A DNA stretch of 64,000 bases from Kitasatospora kifunensis. Lineage in GTDB: Bacteria > Actinomycetota > Actinomycetes > Streptomycetales > Streptomycetaceae. A model generated the notes under the pieces. That model was not told the origin of the DNA. It did not search any database and saw only the letters and a list, made by a program, of their open reading frames with translations. The position numbers and the translations under genes are program-made. This document shows positions 15,469-27,618 of the stretch, in pieces; the first letter of the stretch is position 1; each line of letters starts with the position of its first letter. The stretch covers positions 6,138,001-6,202,000 of the forward strand of contig NZ_JACHJV010000001.1 in assembly GCF_014203855.1 (NCBI RefSeq). Direction: 5' to 3'.

Positions 15469-17855
15469 AGCGCCCGGTGGCGCCGCTGCGGCGAAGCGGG
15501 GCGGCCATCGCCGGTCGCAGCAGGGCCCGTTGGGCGGTGCTGGCGGGCACCGCGGTGGCCGCAGGACTGGAATTGTTGCCCGGTGTGCCGGTCCCGCTGC
15601 TGGTGCTGGCCGGCTGCTGGCTGCTGCTCGGCGCGCCCTGGCTGCTCTGGTACGGCTACGCGGACACCTTCGTCGCCACCAGGGACGGGCGGGCCCTGGT
15701 CGCCGTCGCGCTGGCGATCGGCTGCGACCTGGTCACCGAGCTGCTGCTGAACACCGCGCTGCCGCCGCTCGGCGACGACCGGCCGCTGCGCCAGGCCCCG
15801 TTGGCGATCGCCGCGGCGCTGGCGGTACTGCTGCTGGCCTGGGCGCTACCGGTCACAGCAGCGGCCGAGCCCGGCCGCCCACGCCCCCGCCGACGCCGAA
15901 GTCGCGCCGCCGCGACCGGGCGCCGTACCCCGGGCCTGCGCCCGGTGCTGCTGCTCGGTGCCGGCTGCCTGCTGCTCAGCGTCGGCGGGGCGATCCGGCT
16001 GAACAACGGCCTGGGCCCGACGATGGCGGTGCTCGCCCTGGTGGCGATGGCCGTGCTCTTCGTCCAACTGCTGCGTGGGCGCCGCCGCTACCCCGAATCG
16101 GTGCTCTGCCTGGGCCTGTTCCTGCTGGCCGCCGCACTGCTGCTGCTCACCTCGCTGCGCGGCTGGTTCATCACCGGCCACGACATCCAACGCGAGTACG
16201 AGGTCTTCCAGTTGGCGTTCGACGCCGATCGCTGGCAGATCGCGGCCTTCCGCGACCCGTACAACGCGTGTCTGAGCATCACGCTGCTGCCCACCGCGTT
16301 CGCCCGGCTGACCGGGATCAGCGGCCTGTACGTCTTCAAGGCCGTCTTCCCGCTGCTCTTCGCGCTCAGCGCGCCGCTGGTCTACCGCTCGGTGCGCAAC
16401 CTCGCGCAGCGGATGGTGGCGCTGCTGTCGGCGCTCTACTTCGTCGCCTTCCCCACCTTCTTCACCGACATGACCTTCCTCGCCCGCCAGGAGATCGCCT
16501 TCCTGCTGCTGGGCGCCGCCCTCGTGGTGCTCACCGACCCGGGGCGGCCGATCAGGCGGCGCCGGGTGCTGTTCACCGCGCTGATGGGCGGGGTGGTGCT
16601 GTCGCACTACTCGACCACCTTCGTGGTGGTGATGGTGCTCGCCATCGCGCTGGTCACCGACCACGGCTGGCGGCTGCTGGCCCGGCTCTGGGCCCGGCGC
16701 CAGGGTCGGCCGCGTCCGGCGGTCACCGGCTTCGTGACCTGGTGGATCGTGGTGGCCACGGCGGTGGCCGCCGTGCTGTGGACCGGGCCGCTGACCGGCA
16801 CCGGCGGCCAACTGCGCAGCACGGTCAACGCGACGGTGCAGGATGCCGTCGACCCCGCGCAGGCGCAGTCCGGCTCCTCCGACACCTCCTACAGCCTGCT
16901 CGGCGGGCAGGCGGTCACCCCGCAGCAGCGGCTGGCCCAGTACCAGGCGGACACCCTGCAACTGACCGCCAGGAGCAGGGCGAACGGTGACTACCTGTCG
17001 GCCCAGGAGGTCGCGCAGTACCCGGTGCAGGCGGTCGATGAGCCCGACCTGCCGCTCACCGCGTTGGGCCGCGCCCTGCAGCACACCGGGCTGGACGTGT
17101 CGGGCGCCAACAAGCTGGTCCGCCAGTGGGCCGCCGACCTGCTGCAACTCCTGTTGTTGATCGGACTCGCGGTCTGCCTGTGGGCCCGCAAGGGCCGTGG
17201 CCGCCGGGCCTTCCGCCCGGCCCGCGACCAGGTCACCCTGAGCATCGCGATGGTGGCGGTGATCGGCCTGCTCACCGTGCTGCCGCAGCTGTCGGTGGAC
17301 TACGGCGTGCTGCGCGCCTTCCAACAGGGGCTGTTCTTCTTCGCCCCGTTCATCGCGGCCGGATCGATCTGGGTGTTCCGCTGGGCCAGGCGGTGGACGC
17401 TGCCACTGGCCGGCGCCCTCGCGGTGGCCTTCTTCCTCGACCTCACCGGGGCGATCCCGCAGGTGATCGGCGGCTACCCGCCGCAGCTCAACCTCAACAA
17501 CGCGGGCCAGTACTACGACATTTACTACGTGCAGCCGCAGGAGCGCACCGCGATCACCTGGCTGGAGCAGCTCACCACGGACGACCAGAAGCAGGACGTC
17601 CAGTCCGAGGTGCAGACCGACCGCTACACCTTCAGCCGACTGCAGACGCTGATCCGCGGCCGGGCGTTGGACGACATCTACCCGACCCTGATCGGCACCA
17701 ACTCCTACGTCTTCCTCGGCACCACCACGGTGACCAAGGACGAGGCGACCACCTTCTACCGGGGCGATCTGGTGACCTACCGCTACCCGATGGACCTGCT
17801 CAACAGCACCAAGAACGAGATCTACAGCAGCGACGGAGCGGAGGTGTTCCGGTGA
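15465..17855 (+). CDS. Large polytopic membrane protein, DUF2206/GT-C-like
   Basis: 796 residues with roughly fourteen hydrophobic segments. The loop after an early helix has FITGHDIQREYEVFQLAF, an Asp/Glu-containing extracytoplasmic motif that recurs in DUF2206 proteins and resembles the catalytic first loop of GT-C glycosyltransferases. A hydrophilic extracytoplasmic C-terminal domain (about 670-796) contains YYDIYYVQPQERTAI. I infer a polyprenyl-phosphate-sugar-dependent glycosyltransferase or a polymerase (Wzy-like) acting outside the membrane. The GTG start overlaps the 21-codon ORF and the stop overlaps the next GTG, both by four bases. Confidence 0.72.
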   Translation: MKRPVAPLRRSGAAIAGRSRARWAVLAGTAVAAGLELLPGVPVPLLVLAGCWLLLGAPWLLWYGYADTFVATRDGRALVAVALAIGCDLVTELLLNTALPPLGDDRPLRQAPLAIAAALAVLLLAWALPVTAAAEPGRPRPRRRRSRAAATGRRTPGLRPVLLLGAGCLLLSVGGAIRLNNGLGPTMAVLALVAMAVLFVQLLRGRRRYPESVLCLGLFLLAAALLLLTSLRGWFITGHDIQREYEVFQLAFDADRWQIAAFRDPYNACLSITLLPTAFARLTGISGLYVFKAVFPLLFALSAPLVYRSVRNLAQRMVALLSALYFVAFPTFFTDMTFLARQEIAFLLLGAALVVLTDPGRPIRRRRVLFTALMGGVVLSHYSTTFVVVMVLAIALVTDHGWRLLARLWARRQGRPRPAVTGFVTWWIVVATAVAAVLWTGPLTGTGGQLRSTVNATVQDAVDPAQAQSGSSDTSYSLLGGQAVTPQQRLAQYQADTLQLTARSRANGDYLSAQEVAQYPVQAVDEPDLPLTALGRALQHTGLDVSGANKLVRQWAADLLQLLLLIGLAVCLWARKGRGRRAFRPARDQVTLSIAMVAVIGLLTVLPQLSVDYGVLRAFQQGLFFFAPFIAAGSIWVFRWARRWTLPLAGALAVAFFLDLTGAIPQVIGGYPPQLNLNNAGQYYDIYYVQPQERTAITWLEQLTTDDQKQDVQSEVQTDRYTFSRLQTLIRGRALDDIYPTLIGTNSYVFLGTTTVTKDEATTFYRGDLVTYRYPMDLLNSTKNEIYSSDGAEVFR

Positions 17856-19066
17856 CCGAGCGGATCGCGAGCAGCGCCAGGACGGGTCGGATCCTGCTGG
17901 TCAGCCACTACTACCCGCCGCACGTCGGCGGTATCGAGAACGTGGTGCGCCAGGAGGCCGAGCAACTCGCCTGCCGGGGAGCGGTGGTGACGGTGCTGAC
18001 CACGGGCGGGCGGCGGGCCGCGGCGGACCTGGAGGCGGGGGTGCGGGTGCTGCGCTGCGCCGCCTGGAACGGGATCGAGCGGCGCACCGGCGTGCCGTTT
18101 CCCGTCCCCTCGCCGCGGTTGCTGCTCGACGCGGTGCGCGAGGCGCGCCGGGCCGAGGTGATCCACCTGCACGACTGCCTCTACCCGACCTCCTGGGCCG
18201 CCTGGGCGGCCTCGGTGCTCACCCGCACGCCGCTGGTGCTGACCCAGCACGTCGGCCTGGTGGCGCACCCCTCGGCGCTGGTGCGAGGCGCGCAGCGGGC
18301 GGTGTACGAGGTGTTCGGGCGGGCGCTGCTGCATCGGGCGCGGCGGGTGCTGGTGCTCAACGACACGGTGCGCACTTTCACCCGCTCGCACGGCGCCCGC
18401 TCCTACGCGGTACGGCAGTTGGCCAACGGCGTGGACACCGTGCTGTTCCACCCGGCCGGTTCGGCGGCGGAGGTGCGGCGGGTGCGCGAGCACTACGGGC
18501 TGCCGGTGGACCGGGTGTTGGTGCTCTTCGTCGGGCGGCTGGTCCCGAAGAAGGGCTACGACCTGCTGCGGGCGGCCGCCGATCCGGCCTACGAGCTGGT
18601 CTTCGTCGGGACGGGCCCAAGCGGCGATGGCGCGGGGGCAGACGACGGCAGCGACGCCGCCGGGGTGCACCACCTCGGGGCGCTGACGCCTGACCAGCTC
18701 GCCGAGGTCTACCGCGCCTGCGACGTCTTCGCGCTGCCCTCCACCGCCGAGGGGTTCCCGCTCACCGTGCAGGAGGCGATGGCCGCCGGGCTGCCGGTGG
18801 TCACCACCGACGACCCGGGCTACACGCCCTACGCGCTGGACCGCGCCGGGGTCAGCCTGCTGCCACGCGACGCACACCGGCTGCGGGCCGAGCTGGTGGC
18901 GCTGGCCGCCGACGCGCCCCGGCGCCGGCGCATGGGGCGCTACTCGCGGGCGTACGCGGAGCGCAGCTTCGGCTGGCCCGAGCACGTGCGCGCGCTGCTC
19001 GGCCACTACGCGGCGGCCGGCGCGGTGCGCCCGGGGCGGGCCTCGACGGCGACGGGTACCGGATGA
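17852..19066 (+). CDS. GT4 glycosyltransferase
   Basis: 404 residues from GTG 17852 (GTGA overlap). The GT-B N-domain begins RILLVSHYYPPHVGGIENVV; VIHLHDCLYP and TQHVG follow. The C-domain has LVLFVGRLVPKKGYDLL and EGFPLTVQEAMAAGLPVV, the E-x7-E donor motif. A short acidic Gly/Asp-rich insertion (about 250-270) lies in the C-domain. It presumably adds a sugar to the lipid-linked unit in the cytoplasm. The linkage and donor cannot be read from sequence. Confidence 0.86.
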   Translation: MTERIASSARTGRILLVSHYYPPHVGGIENVVRQEAEQLACRGAVVTVLTTGGRRAAADLEAGVRVLRCAAWNGIERRTGVPFPVPSPRLLLDAVREARRAEVIHLHDCLYPTSWAAWAASVLTRTPLVLTQHVGLVAHPSALVRGAQRAVYEVFGRALLHRARRVLVLNDTVRTFTRSHGARSYAVRQLANGVDTVLFHPAGSAAEVRRVREHYGLPVDRVLVLFVGRLVPKKGYDLLRAAADPAYELVFVGTGPSGDGAGADDGSDAAGVHHLGALTPDQLAEVYRACDVFALPSTAEGFPLTVQEAMAAGLPVVTTDDPGYTPYALDRAGVSLLPRDAHRLRAELVALAADAPRRRRMGRYSRAYAERSFGWPEHVRALLGHYAAAGAVRPGRASTATGTG

Positions 19067-19651
19067 AGCCGCCCGTCCCCGCCGCCACCCGCGCCCCCGC
19101 CCAGCCCTTGGCGCCCGTCCCGTCCCCGGCTCCCGCCCCCACCCGTCCGTCGACCGCTCCCCGGCATTCCCGGGCGGGTCGGCTGGCCGGTCCGGTGCTG
19201 GACGTCGCGCTGGTGCACGGCCTGCTCGGCTGGCTCTACATCGCCGCGTGGGCCGCCACCCGCCCCGACACCCTGGCGGGCTCGCTCACCTCCTGGCTGC
19301 CGCTGCGCCGCGACACCTTCGGGGCCCTGTGCTTCGCGCTCTCCGCGCTGGCCCACCTGACCCGCGGCCTGCGCCCACCGGGCCCGCCCTGGCGGGCGCA
19401 GGCCAGGGCGGCCGGGCAGCCTCGCGATCGGGTGACGGCCGTCCTGCGCACCCTGGTCGGCTATCCACTGCTGGCCTGGGCGTACCTGTGCGTCAACTCG
19501 CTGACCCACCCGCAGACCATCGACCGGCGGCTGACCCACTTCGCCGCCGTCCCCACCGAGGGCACCGCCGCGGTCGGCTGCTTCGCGCTCTCCGCCGCCG
19601 CGCTGCTGGCCCTGCGGCTGCGCGCGGGCGGCCGACGCGAGGAGGCGGGCC

Positions 19652-19665
<14 letters not shown>
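19063..19665 (+). CDS. Small membrane protein of the polysaccharide locus
   Basis: 200 residues. A Pro/Ala-rich N-terminal 40 residues precede about four hydrophobic helices (DVALVHGLLGWLYIAAWAA, TFGALCFALSALAHL, VGYPLLAWAYLCVNSL, TAAVGCFALSAAALLAL). I recognise no family. ATGA overlap upstream and a 14-base overlap with the flippase gene downstream place it firmly in the unit. A helper of the flippase or polymerase is a guess. Confidence 0.65.
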
Positions 19666-22362
<2,697 letters not shown>

Positions 22363-22366
<4 letters not shown>

Positions 22367-24681
22367 CCTGGCCCGCCGAGCGCACCGGACGCGTCGAGCC
22401 CGCCGAGCCGAGAGCGCACACCGAGCGCACCGTGCTGCTCGCCACCCCCTACTTCCCGCCCGACACCGGCGGCGTGGAGCAGTACACCTGGCAGCTGGCA
22501 CGGCAGTTGCGGGCCCGGCACGGCTACCGGGTGGTGGTGGCCGCGACCGTGGGCGACGGCGTGGCCGCCGGGCGCATCGAGCAGGAGGACGGCCTGGTGG
22601 TGCACCGGCTGCCCGCCCCGCTGCGGATCTCCCGCACCCGGGTCGGCCTCGGCTGGCGCGCCGCGCTGCGCACGCTGATCAGGCAGGAGCAGGTGGACCT
22701 GGTGAACGCCCACGCCCCCGTGCCGCTCTTCGCCGACGCCGCCGCCCGAGCCTCGGGCCCGCTGCCGTTCGTACTGACCTACCACACCGGGCGGATGCGC
22801 AAGGGCGACCCGCTGGGCACGGCCGTCTGCTCGCTCTACGAGCGCACGTTGCTGACCGGCACCGTCCGCCGAGCCGGTGAGCTGATCTGCTCCTCCGACT
22901 ACGTCCAGGCCGACCTGGCCCGGCTCTTCGCCGGTCGGGCCACCACCATCTCGCCCGGCGTGGACCTGGACCGCTTCACCCCCAGCCCGGTGCCGAGCGA
23001 GCCGCGGATCCTGTTCGCCGGCTCACTGGAGCGCGCCACCTCCTACAAGGGGCTGCCCGATCTGCTGCGGGTGCTGGCCGAGTTGGCGGTGCGGGTGCCA
23101 GGGGTGCGCCTGGAGGTGGTCGGGGACGGCTCGGCCGCCGCCGCGCACCAGCGCCTGGCGCACCGGCTGGGCATCGCCGAACTGGTGCGGTTCAGCGGCC
23201 GGTTGACCGGCGAGGAGCTGGTCGCCGCCTACCGCCGGGCCCGGGTGCTGGCACTGCCCACCCACTACGACAGCTTCCCCAGCGTGCTGGTGGAGGCGAT
23301 GGCCAGCGGGCGCCCGGTGGTCAGCACCCGGGTCGGCGGCATCCCCTCGCTGGTGACCGAGGGCGGCCCGGGGCTGCTCGCCGACCCCGGCGACCTGCCG
23401 GGCCTGGCCGCGGCGCTGGGCGCCGTACTGAGCGACGACGCGCTCGCCGAGCGGCTCGGCGCGGCCGGGCGGCGCCGAGCGGTGGCCGACCTGTCCTGGC
23501 AGCGGCAGGCGGACCGGACGGCGGAGGTCTTCGCCCGGGCGCTGGCCGGGCGGCGCCGGCGCGGGGTGGCGGTGGTCGCGCCCTACTACCCGCCGAAGAT
23601 CGGCGGGGTGGAGAACTACGCGGCCAGGATCGCCGGGGCGGTGGCCGCCGACCCCGGGTTGCGGGCCGCCGTGATCACCACCAACACCGCGAGCCGGCGC
23701 ACCACGGTCCGGGTCGAGGACGGCCTGCCGGTGGTGCGGCTCGGCACCTGGGCCCGGCTCTCCAACACCCCGCTCAGCCCGCTCTGGCTGCTCCAAGTGC
23801 CCTACTGGCTCCGCAGACTGGGCGTCGACGTGGTCAGCGCGCACGCCCCGGTGCCGGGCCTGGGCGACCTGGCGGTGGCGCTCAGCGGCGCCCGGCCCGC
23901 CGTGCTCACCTACCACGCGGGCTCGATGGCCAAGGGCCAGCGCGGAGTGGACCAGCTGATCGGCGGCTACGAACGGCTGCTGCTGCCACGGCTGTTCGCC
24001 CGAGCCGGCGCCCTGGTCGCGGTCTCCCCGGTCTCGCTGGCGGCCGGCCGGCGCTGCGCGCTGCGCATCCCGCCCGGTGTGGACACCGACCGCTTCACCC
24101 CCGGCCCACCGGCCGTCCGGCGCACGCCCACCGTGCTCTACGTCGGACGGATGGACCGCACCTCGGCCTGGAAGGGCGTGCCGGTGCTGCTGCGCGCCTT
24201 CGCGCTGCTGGCCGACCTGCCCAAGGCCCGGCTGCGCCTGGTCGGCGACGGCGACGCCGTCCCCGAACTGCGCGCCGAGGCCGTCCGGTTGGGGGTGGCC
24301 GAGCGGGTCGAGTTCACCGGGGCGCTCACCGGCCCGGCGCTGGTCACCGAACTCCAGCGGGCCGCACTGCTGGTGCTGCCCTCGCTGAGCTCGGCGGAGT
24401 CCTTCGGCATGACCTTGATCGAGGCGATGGCCTGCGCCACCCCGGTGATCGGCTCCAGGGTCGGCGGCATCCCGTACGTGATCGACGACGAGGTGACCGG
24501 CCTGCTGGTGGCGCCCGGTGAGGCGGACGAGCTGGCCGCAGCCTGCCGGCGCCTGCTCACGGATGCCGACACCGCCGACCGCCTCGGCACGGCGGGCCGT
24601 CGCCATGTCGTCGAGCAGTACGCCTGGCCCGGGCTGACGCGGCGCTACCTGGCGCTGTTCCGAGCGCTGACGCCGGCCTGA
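22363..24681 (+). CDS. Double GT4 glycosyltransferase (two complete GT-B units)
   Basis: 772 residues. Domain 1 (about 22-395) begins LLATPYFPPDTGGVEQYTWQ and has ILFAGSLERATSYKG and DSFPSVLVEAMASGRPVV, with Asp in place of the first Glu of the E-x7-E pair. Domain 2 (about 400-772) begins VAVVAPYYPPKIGGVENYAA and has VLYVGRMDRTSAWKG and ESFGMTLIEAMACATPVI. The halves resemble each other closely, including YHTGRMRKG versus YHAGSMAKG, so a gene duplication and fusion is likely. The product could add two successive sugars. ATGA overlap with the flippase fusion; last gene of the run. Confidence 0.86.
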
Positions 24682-26014
24682 GCGAGGGCGGCGGCCCGGA
24701 GCCGGGACCGGCACCGGCACCGGGTGAGGCGGCGCGCGAGGCGGCGGGCGAACTGGTGGCGCGCAGCTGGGCGATGGCCGCGCGCAGCGCCGCGAGCGCG
24801 GGCTTGGCGCTGCCGTCGGCCCGGCGCAGCCCGTACCAGTCCTCGGTGCTGGTGCCCTGCCCGGCGCCGGTGGCGGCCGCGTTGTCCCGGTCGGTGTACC
24901 AGATGAGCGCGCCGATGCCCGGGTCGGCGGCCGCGGTGCGCACGGCGTCGGCGGCGATCTCGGCCTGGCGCCCCTCGGTGACGTGGGTGGTGTCGGGCCC
25001 GATGTCGCCCGGCGCGCCGTCGGAGGCCGCGCCCGGACCGCCGGTGGGCGCGCCGACCTCGGTGAGCCAGATCGGCAGCCCGGGGGTGCCGGTCCGGGTG
25101 AGCACGCTGCGCAGGCTCTCCTTGGTGCGGTCGATCTGCTCCCAGGCGGTGCCGAACGAGGTGCTCGCGCTGGGCAGGTAGGGATAGCTGTACGGGTGGT
25201 AGCCGATCGCGTCGACCACCTTGGTGGCACCCTGGTCGGCCACCTTGGCCAGGAAAACGGTCGGCGCCAGGTCGCCGCCGCCGCTGCCGCCGTCCGGGGA
25301 CAGGCCGCCCATCACCACGAAGGCGTGCGGGTCGGCGTGGTGCAGGGCGGCGGCGCCCGCCTTGACGGTGGCCGCGTAGCCGACCGGGTCGGCGGCCGGC
25401 GCCCAGAAGGTGGTCAGGTTGGGCTCGTTCCACAGCTCCCAGTCGTGCACCCCGCGCGGCGCGTAGCGGGTGGCGGCGGCAGCGGCGAAGGCGGCGAACT
25501 GGGCCGCGTCGTGCGGTCCGCAGGCGGGGTCGGCGCAGCCGGGCGAGCGGGCCCAGGGCGGGGTGGCGGTGAGCACCGGCAGCACGCTCAGCCCGCGCGC
25601 GGTGGCCGCCGTGACCACCCGGTCGAACAGGTGCCAGGCGTAGTCGTCGCGTCCGGTGTGCTGGATGTCGTCCCAGGACAGGTCGGCGCGCACCAGGGTG
25701 GCGCCGACCTGGACCGCGGTGTCCAGGGCCGCGCCCAGGTCGGCGTCCGACATCCAGACCAGCCGGTCGCCGTAGGCGATCCCGGTGATCGGCCGGGTGG
25801 GCGGGGCGGGGGAGGGGGGCGTGGGCCGGGGGCGGGAGTTGGTGCCGCAGCCGGCCAGCAGCAGCGTCAGCAGGACGACGGTCGCCGCCGCGGTCCGCCG
25901 CGGCCTCGACCATCGCGGCCCCGACCGCCGCGGCCTCGACCATCGCGGCCCCGACCGCCGCGGCCTCGACCATCGCGGCCCCGACCATCCGACCGGGCCA
26001 TCGTGGCGCCGCAT
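24557..26014 (-). CDS. Glycoside hydrolase lipoprotein (GH39/GH5-like clan A)
   Basis: 485 residues from the ATG at 26014 with GGGAGG upstream. An Arg-rich n-region made of three (SGPRWSRPRR) repeats precedes a hydrophobic stretch and lipobox LLAGC (Cys56). The TIM-barrel part shows ELWNEPNL (acid/base Glu197) and IWLTEVGAP (nucleophile Glu319), the clan A arrangement seen in GH39 enzymes such as PslG. I infer a membrane-anchored extracellular glycosidase that trims or releases the polymer made by the adjacent locus. The low-complexity C-terminus overlaps the double GT4 gene by 125 bp on the other strand. Confidence 0.78.
   Translation of the reverse strand: MRRHDGPVGWSGPRWSRPRRSGPRWSRPRRSGPRWSRPRRTAAATVVLLTLLLAGCGTNSRPRPTPPSPAPPTRPITGIAYGDRLVWMSDADLGAALDTAVQVGATLVRADLSWDDIQHTGRDDYAWHLFDRVVTAATARGLSVLPVLTATPPWARSPGCADPACGPHDAAQFAAFAAAAATRYAPRGVHDWELWNEPNLTTFWAPAADPVGYAATVKAGAAALHHADPHAFVVMGGLSPDGGSGGGDLAPTVFLAKVADQGATKVVDAIGYHPYSYPYLPSASTSFGTAWEQIDRTKESLRSVLTRTGTPGLPIWLTEVGAPTGGPGAASDGAPGDIGPDTTHVTEGRQAEIAADAVRTAAADPGIGALIWYTDRDNAAATGAGQGTSTEDWYGLRRADGSAKPALAALRAAIAQLRATSSPAASRAASPGAGAGPGSGPPPSLRPASALGTAPGSAASARARRTARRHGDGPPCRGGRRCRHP
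25896..25985 (-). repeat. Three 30-bp repeats in the lipoprotein signal region
   Basis: Three exact head-to-tail 30-bp units (25896-25925, 25926-25955, 25956-25985), each made of two related 15-bp halves. They encode the ten-residue units of the Arg-rich n-region and keep the frame. Confidence 0.9.
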
Positions 26015-26160
26015 CCGATCCTCCCGCCCGGCCCCCGCCTGGCTTCCCTCGGGCGCCCGAGATCACGCGGCGCCCGTCCGCTCGACCGTACACCCGCACA
26101 GCGGGCGGCCGCTGGCGGGACCGGCCGTTGAGAACCGGCTGTTGAGAGTCGGTCAGCGGC

Positions 26161-27312
26161 TCAGCCGGCGCTCGTGCTCCTGCGGCCCCAGCGCTGCTCG
26201 ACGCCGGCGAGCTTCCAGTACCCCAGCGCGCAGGCCCAGACCACCACGAACAGGCCGACGATCACGTAGCCGACGTTGTTGAGGTCGATGCCGGAGATCC
26301 AACCGCTGACCGGGTCGCTGAGGTCCAACTGGTCGTGCAGCACGCCGACCAGCTCGATGGTGCCGATGAAGAAGGCCACCGCGATGGAGAGTCCGGTGAT
26401 GGTGAGGTTGTAGTACACCTTGCGGACCGGGTTGGAGAAGGCCCAGTGGTAGGCGAAGTTCATGAACGTGCCGTCGAGGGTGTCGAACAGGCTCATGCCG
26501 GCGGCGAAGAGCAGCGGCAGCAGCAGGATCGCGTACCAGGGCAGCCCCGCCGCGGCGCCGGAGCCGGCCATCACCATCAGCGTCACCTCGGTGGCGGTGT
26601 CGAAGCCGAGGCCGAAGAGCACGCCGATCGGGTACATCTGCCAGGGGCGGGTGATGGACTTGGTCAGCCGACCCAGGATCCGGTTCATGAAACCGCGGTT
26701 GGCCAGGTGCTTCTCCAGCTCGTGCTCGTCGAACTGACCGGCCCGCATGGCCTTGAAGACCCGGTAGATGCCGAACAGGGCGACCAGGTTGAGGGCGGCG
26801 ATCAGGTAGAGGAAGCCGCCGGAGATGCTGGTGCCGATGATGCCCAGCGTCATCCGGGTGTTGGACTTGTCGTCCACCAGGGTGCCCGCGATCTTGGCGC
26901 CCGTCGCGATCAGCGCGGCCAGCCCCATCACGATGGTGGAGTGGCCGATGGCGAACCAGAAGCCGACCGAGACCGGGCGTTGCCCGTCGGCCATCAGCTT
27001 GCGGGTGGTGTTGTCGATGGCGGCGATGTGGTCGGCGTCGAAGGCGTGCCGCATGCCCAGCGTGTAGGCGGTGATGCCCAGACCGAGGCCGAAGACCTGG
27101 TCACCGACCTTGTAGTGGTGCGGGGTGACCATCCCCAGCAGGACCACGAAGCCCACCACGTGCATGGCCACGATGACGGCCAGGAGCCCGGCGGTCCTGA
27201 CGGTGTCGGCGCGCTGCCAGCGCGGGGGAGCGGGGGCGGCCGCGGTGGGCGGGGCGGCCGGGGTCGGTATGGCGGACTTTTCGGGCAGGCTTGTCTTTTC
27301 GGGCAGGCTCAT
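26161..27312 (-). CDS. NiCoT family permease 1, cobalamin-regulated (probable cobalt uptake)
   Basis: 383 residues from the ATG at 27312 (MSLPEKTS). Eight TM segments with the NiCoT signatures: RHAFDADHIAAIDNTTRK in TM2, FAIGHSTIV and LFGLGFDTATEV. Family members import Ni2+ and Co2+ at high affinity. The leader contains a cobalamin riboswitch, so expression falls when B12 is plentiful and cobalt is the likely physiological substrate. It is about half identical by eye to the second NiCoT upstream. Low-complexity Ala/Pro N-terminus of about 30 residues. Confidence 0.92.
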   Translation of the reverse strand: MSLPEKTSLPEKSAIPTPAAPPTAAAPAPPRWQRADTVRTAGLLAVIVAMHVVGFVVLLGMVTPHHYKVGDQVFGLGLGITAYTLGMRHAFDADHIAAIDNTTRKLMADGQRPVSVGFWFAIGHSTIVMGLAALIATGAKIAGTLVDDKSNTRMTLGIIGTSISGGFLYLIAALNLVALFGIYRVFKAMRAGQFDEHELEKHLANRGFMNRILGRLTKSITRPWQMYPIGVLFGLGFDTATEVTLMVMAGSGAAAGLPWYAILLLPLLFAAGMSLFDTLDGTFMNFAYHWAFSNPVRKVYYNLTITGLSIAVAFFIGTIELVGVLHDQLDLSDPVSGWISGIDLNNVGYVIVGLFVVVWACALGYWKLAGVEQRWGRRSTSAG

Positions 27313-27354
27313 AGCAAGGATCGCCTCTCCAGCACCTCGTGGACAGTTCACAAG

Positions 27355-27552
27355 CGGTGCCGTGGCCGGTCTCCTGGCTGACGGGTCCAACGTGTCCGCG
27401 CCTCGCCTTCCCAGACGCCTTTCGGCACCCGGTGGCGGCCCGTACGAGACGGGCGCGACGCGGACACTCCCCGATCACAGTGGCGAGGGCCGCTCCGGTC
27501 TGGGACCCCTTGTTGAGGGTCCGTCACCGGTCTTCCCGAACACCACGGCGAG
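27355..27552 (-). promoter_or_regulatory. Cobalamin riboswitch
   Basis: Read on the minus strand, the leader contains the conserved elements in order: GGGAAGACCGGTG (27537-27525), CGGAGCGGCC then GCCACTGTGA (27484-27475), GCCACCGGGTGC (27435-27424), GGGAAGGCGAGGC (27412-27400) and the B12 box GTCAGCCAGGAGACCGGCC (27382-27364). P1 can form between GCCGTGG (27549-27543) and CCACGGC (27365-27359). It ends about 45 bases before the NiCoT start, so ribosome-site sequestration is plausible. Confidence 0.93.
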
Positions 27553-27618
27553 CAACACCGTAGGTGTTTGATCACCTTGTCGACAAGCCCACCCTGCTGC
27601 GGTGCGCTACCCGGCGCG

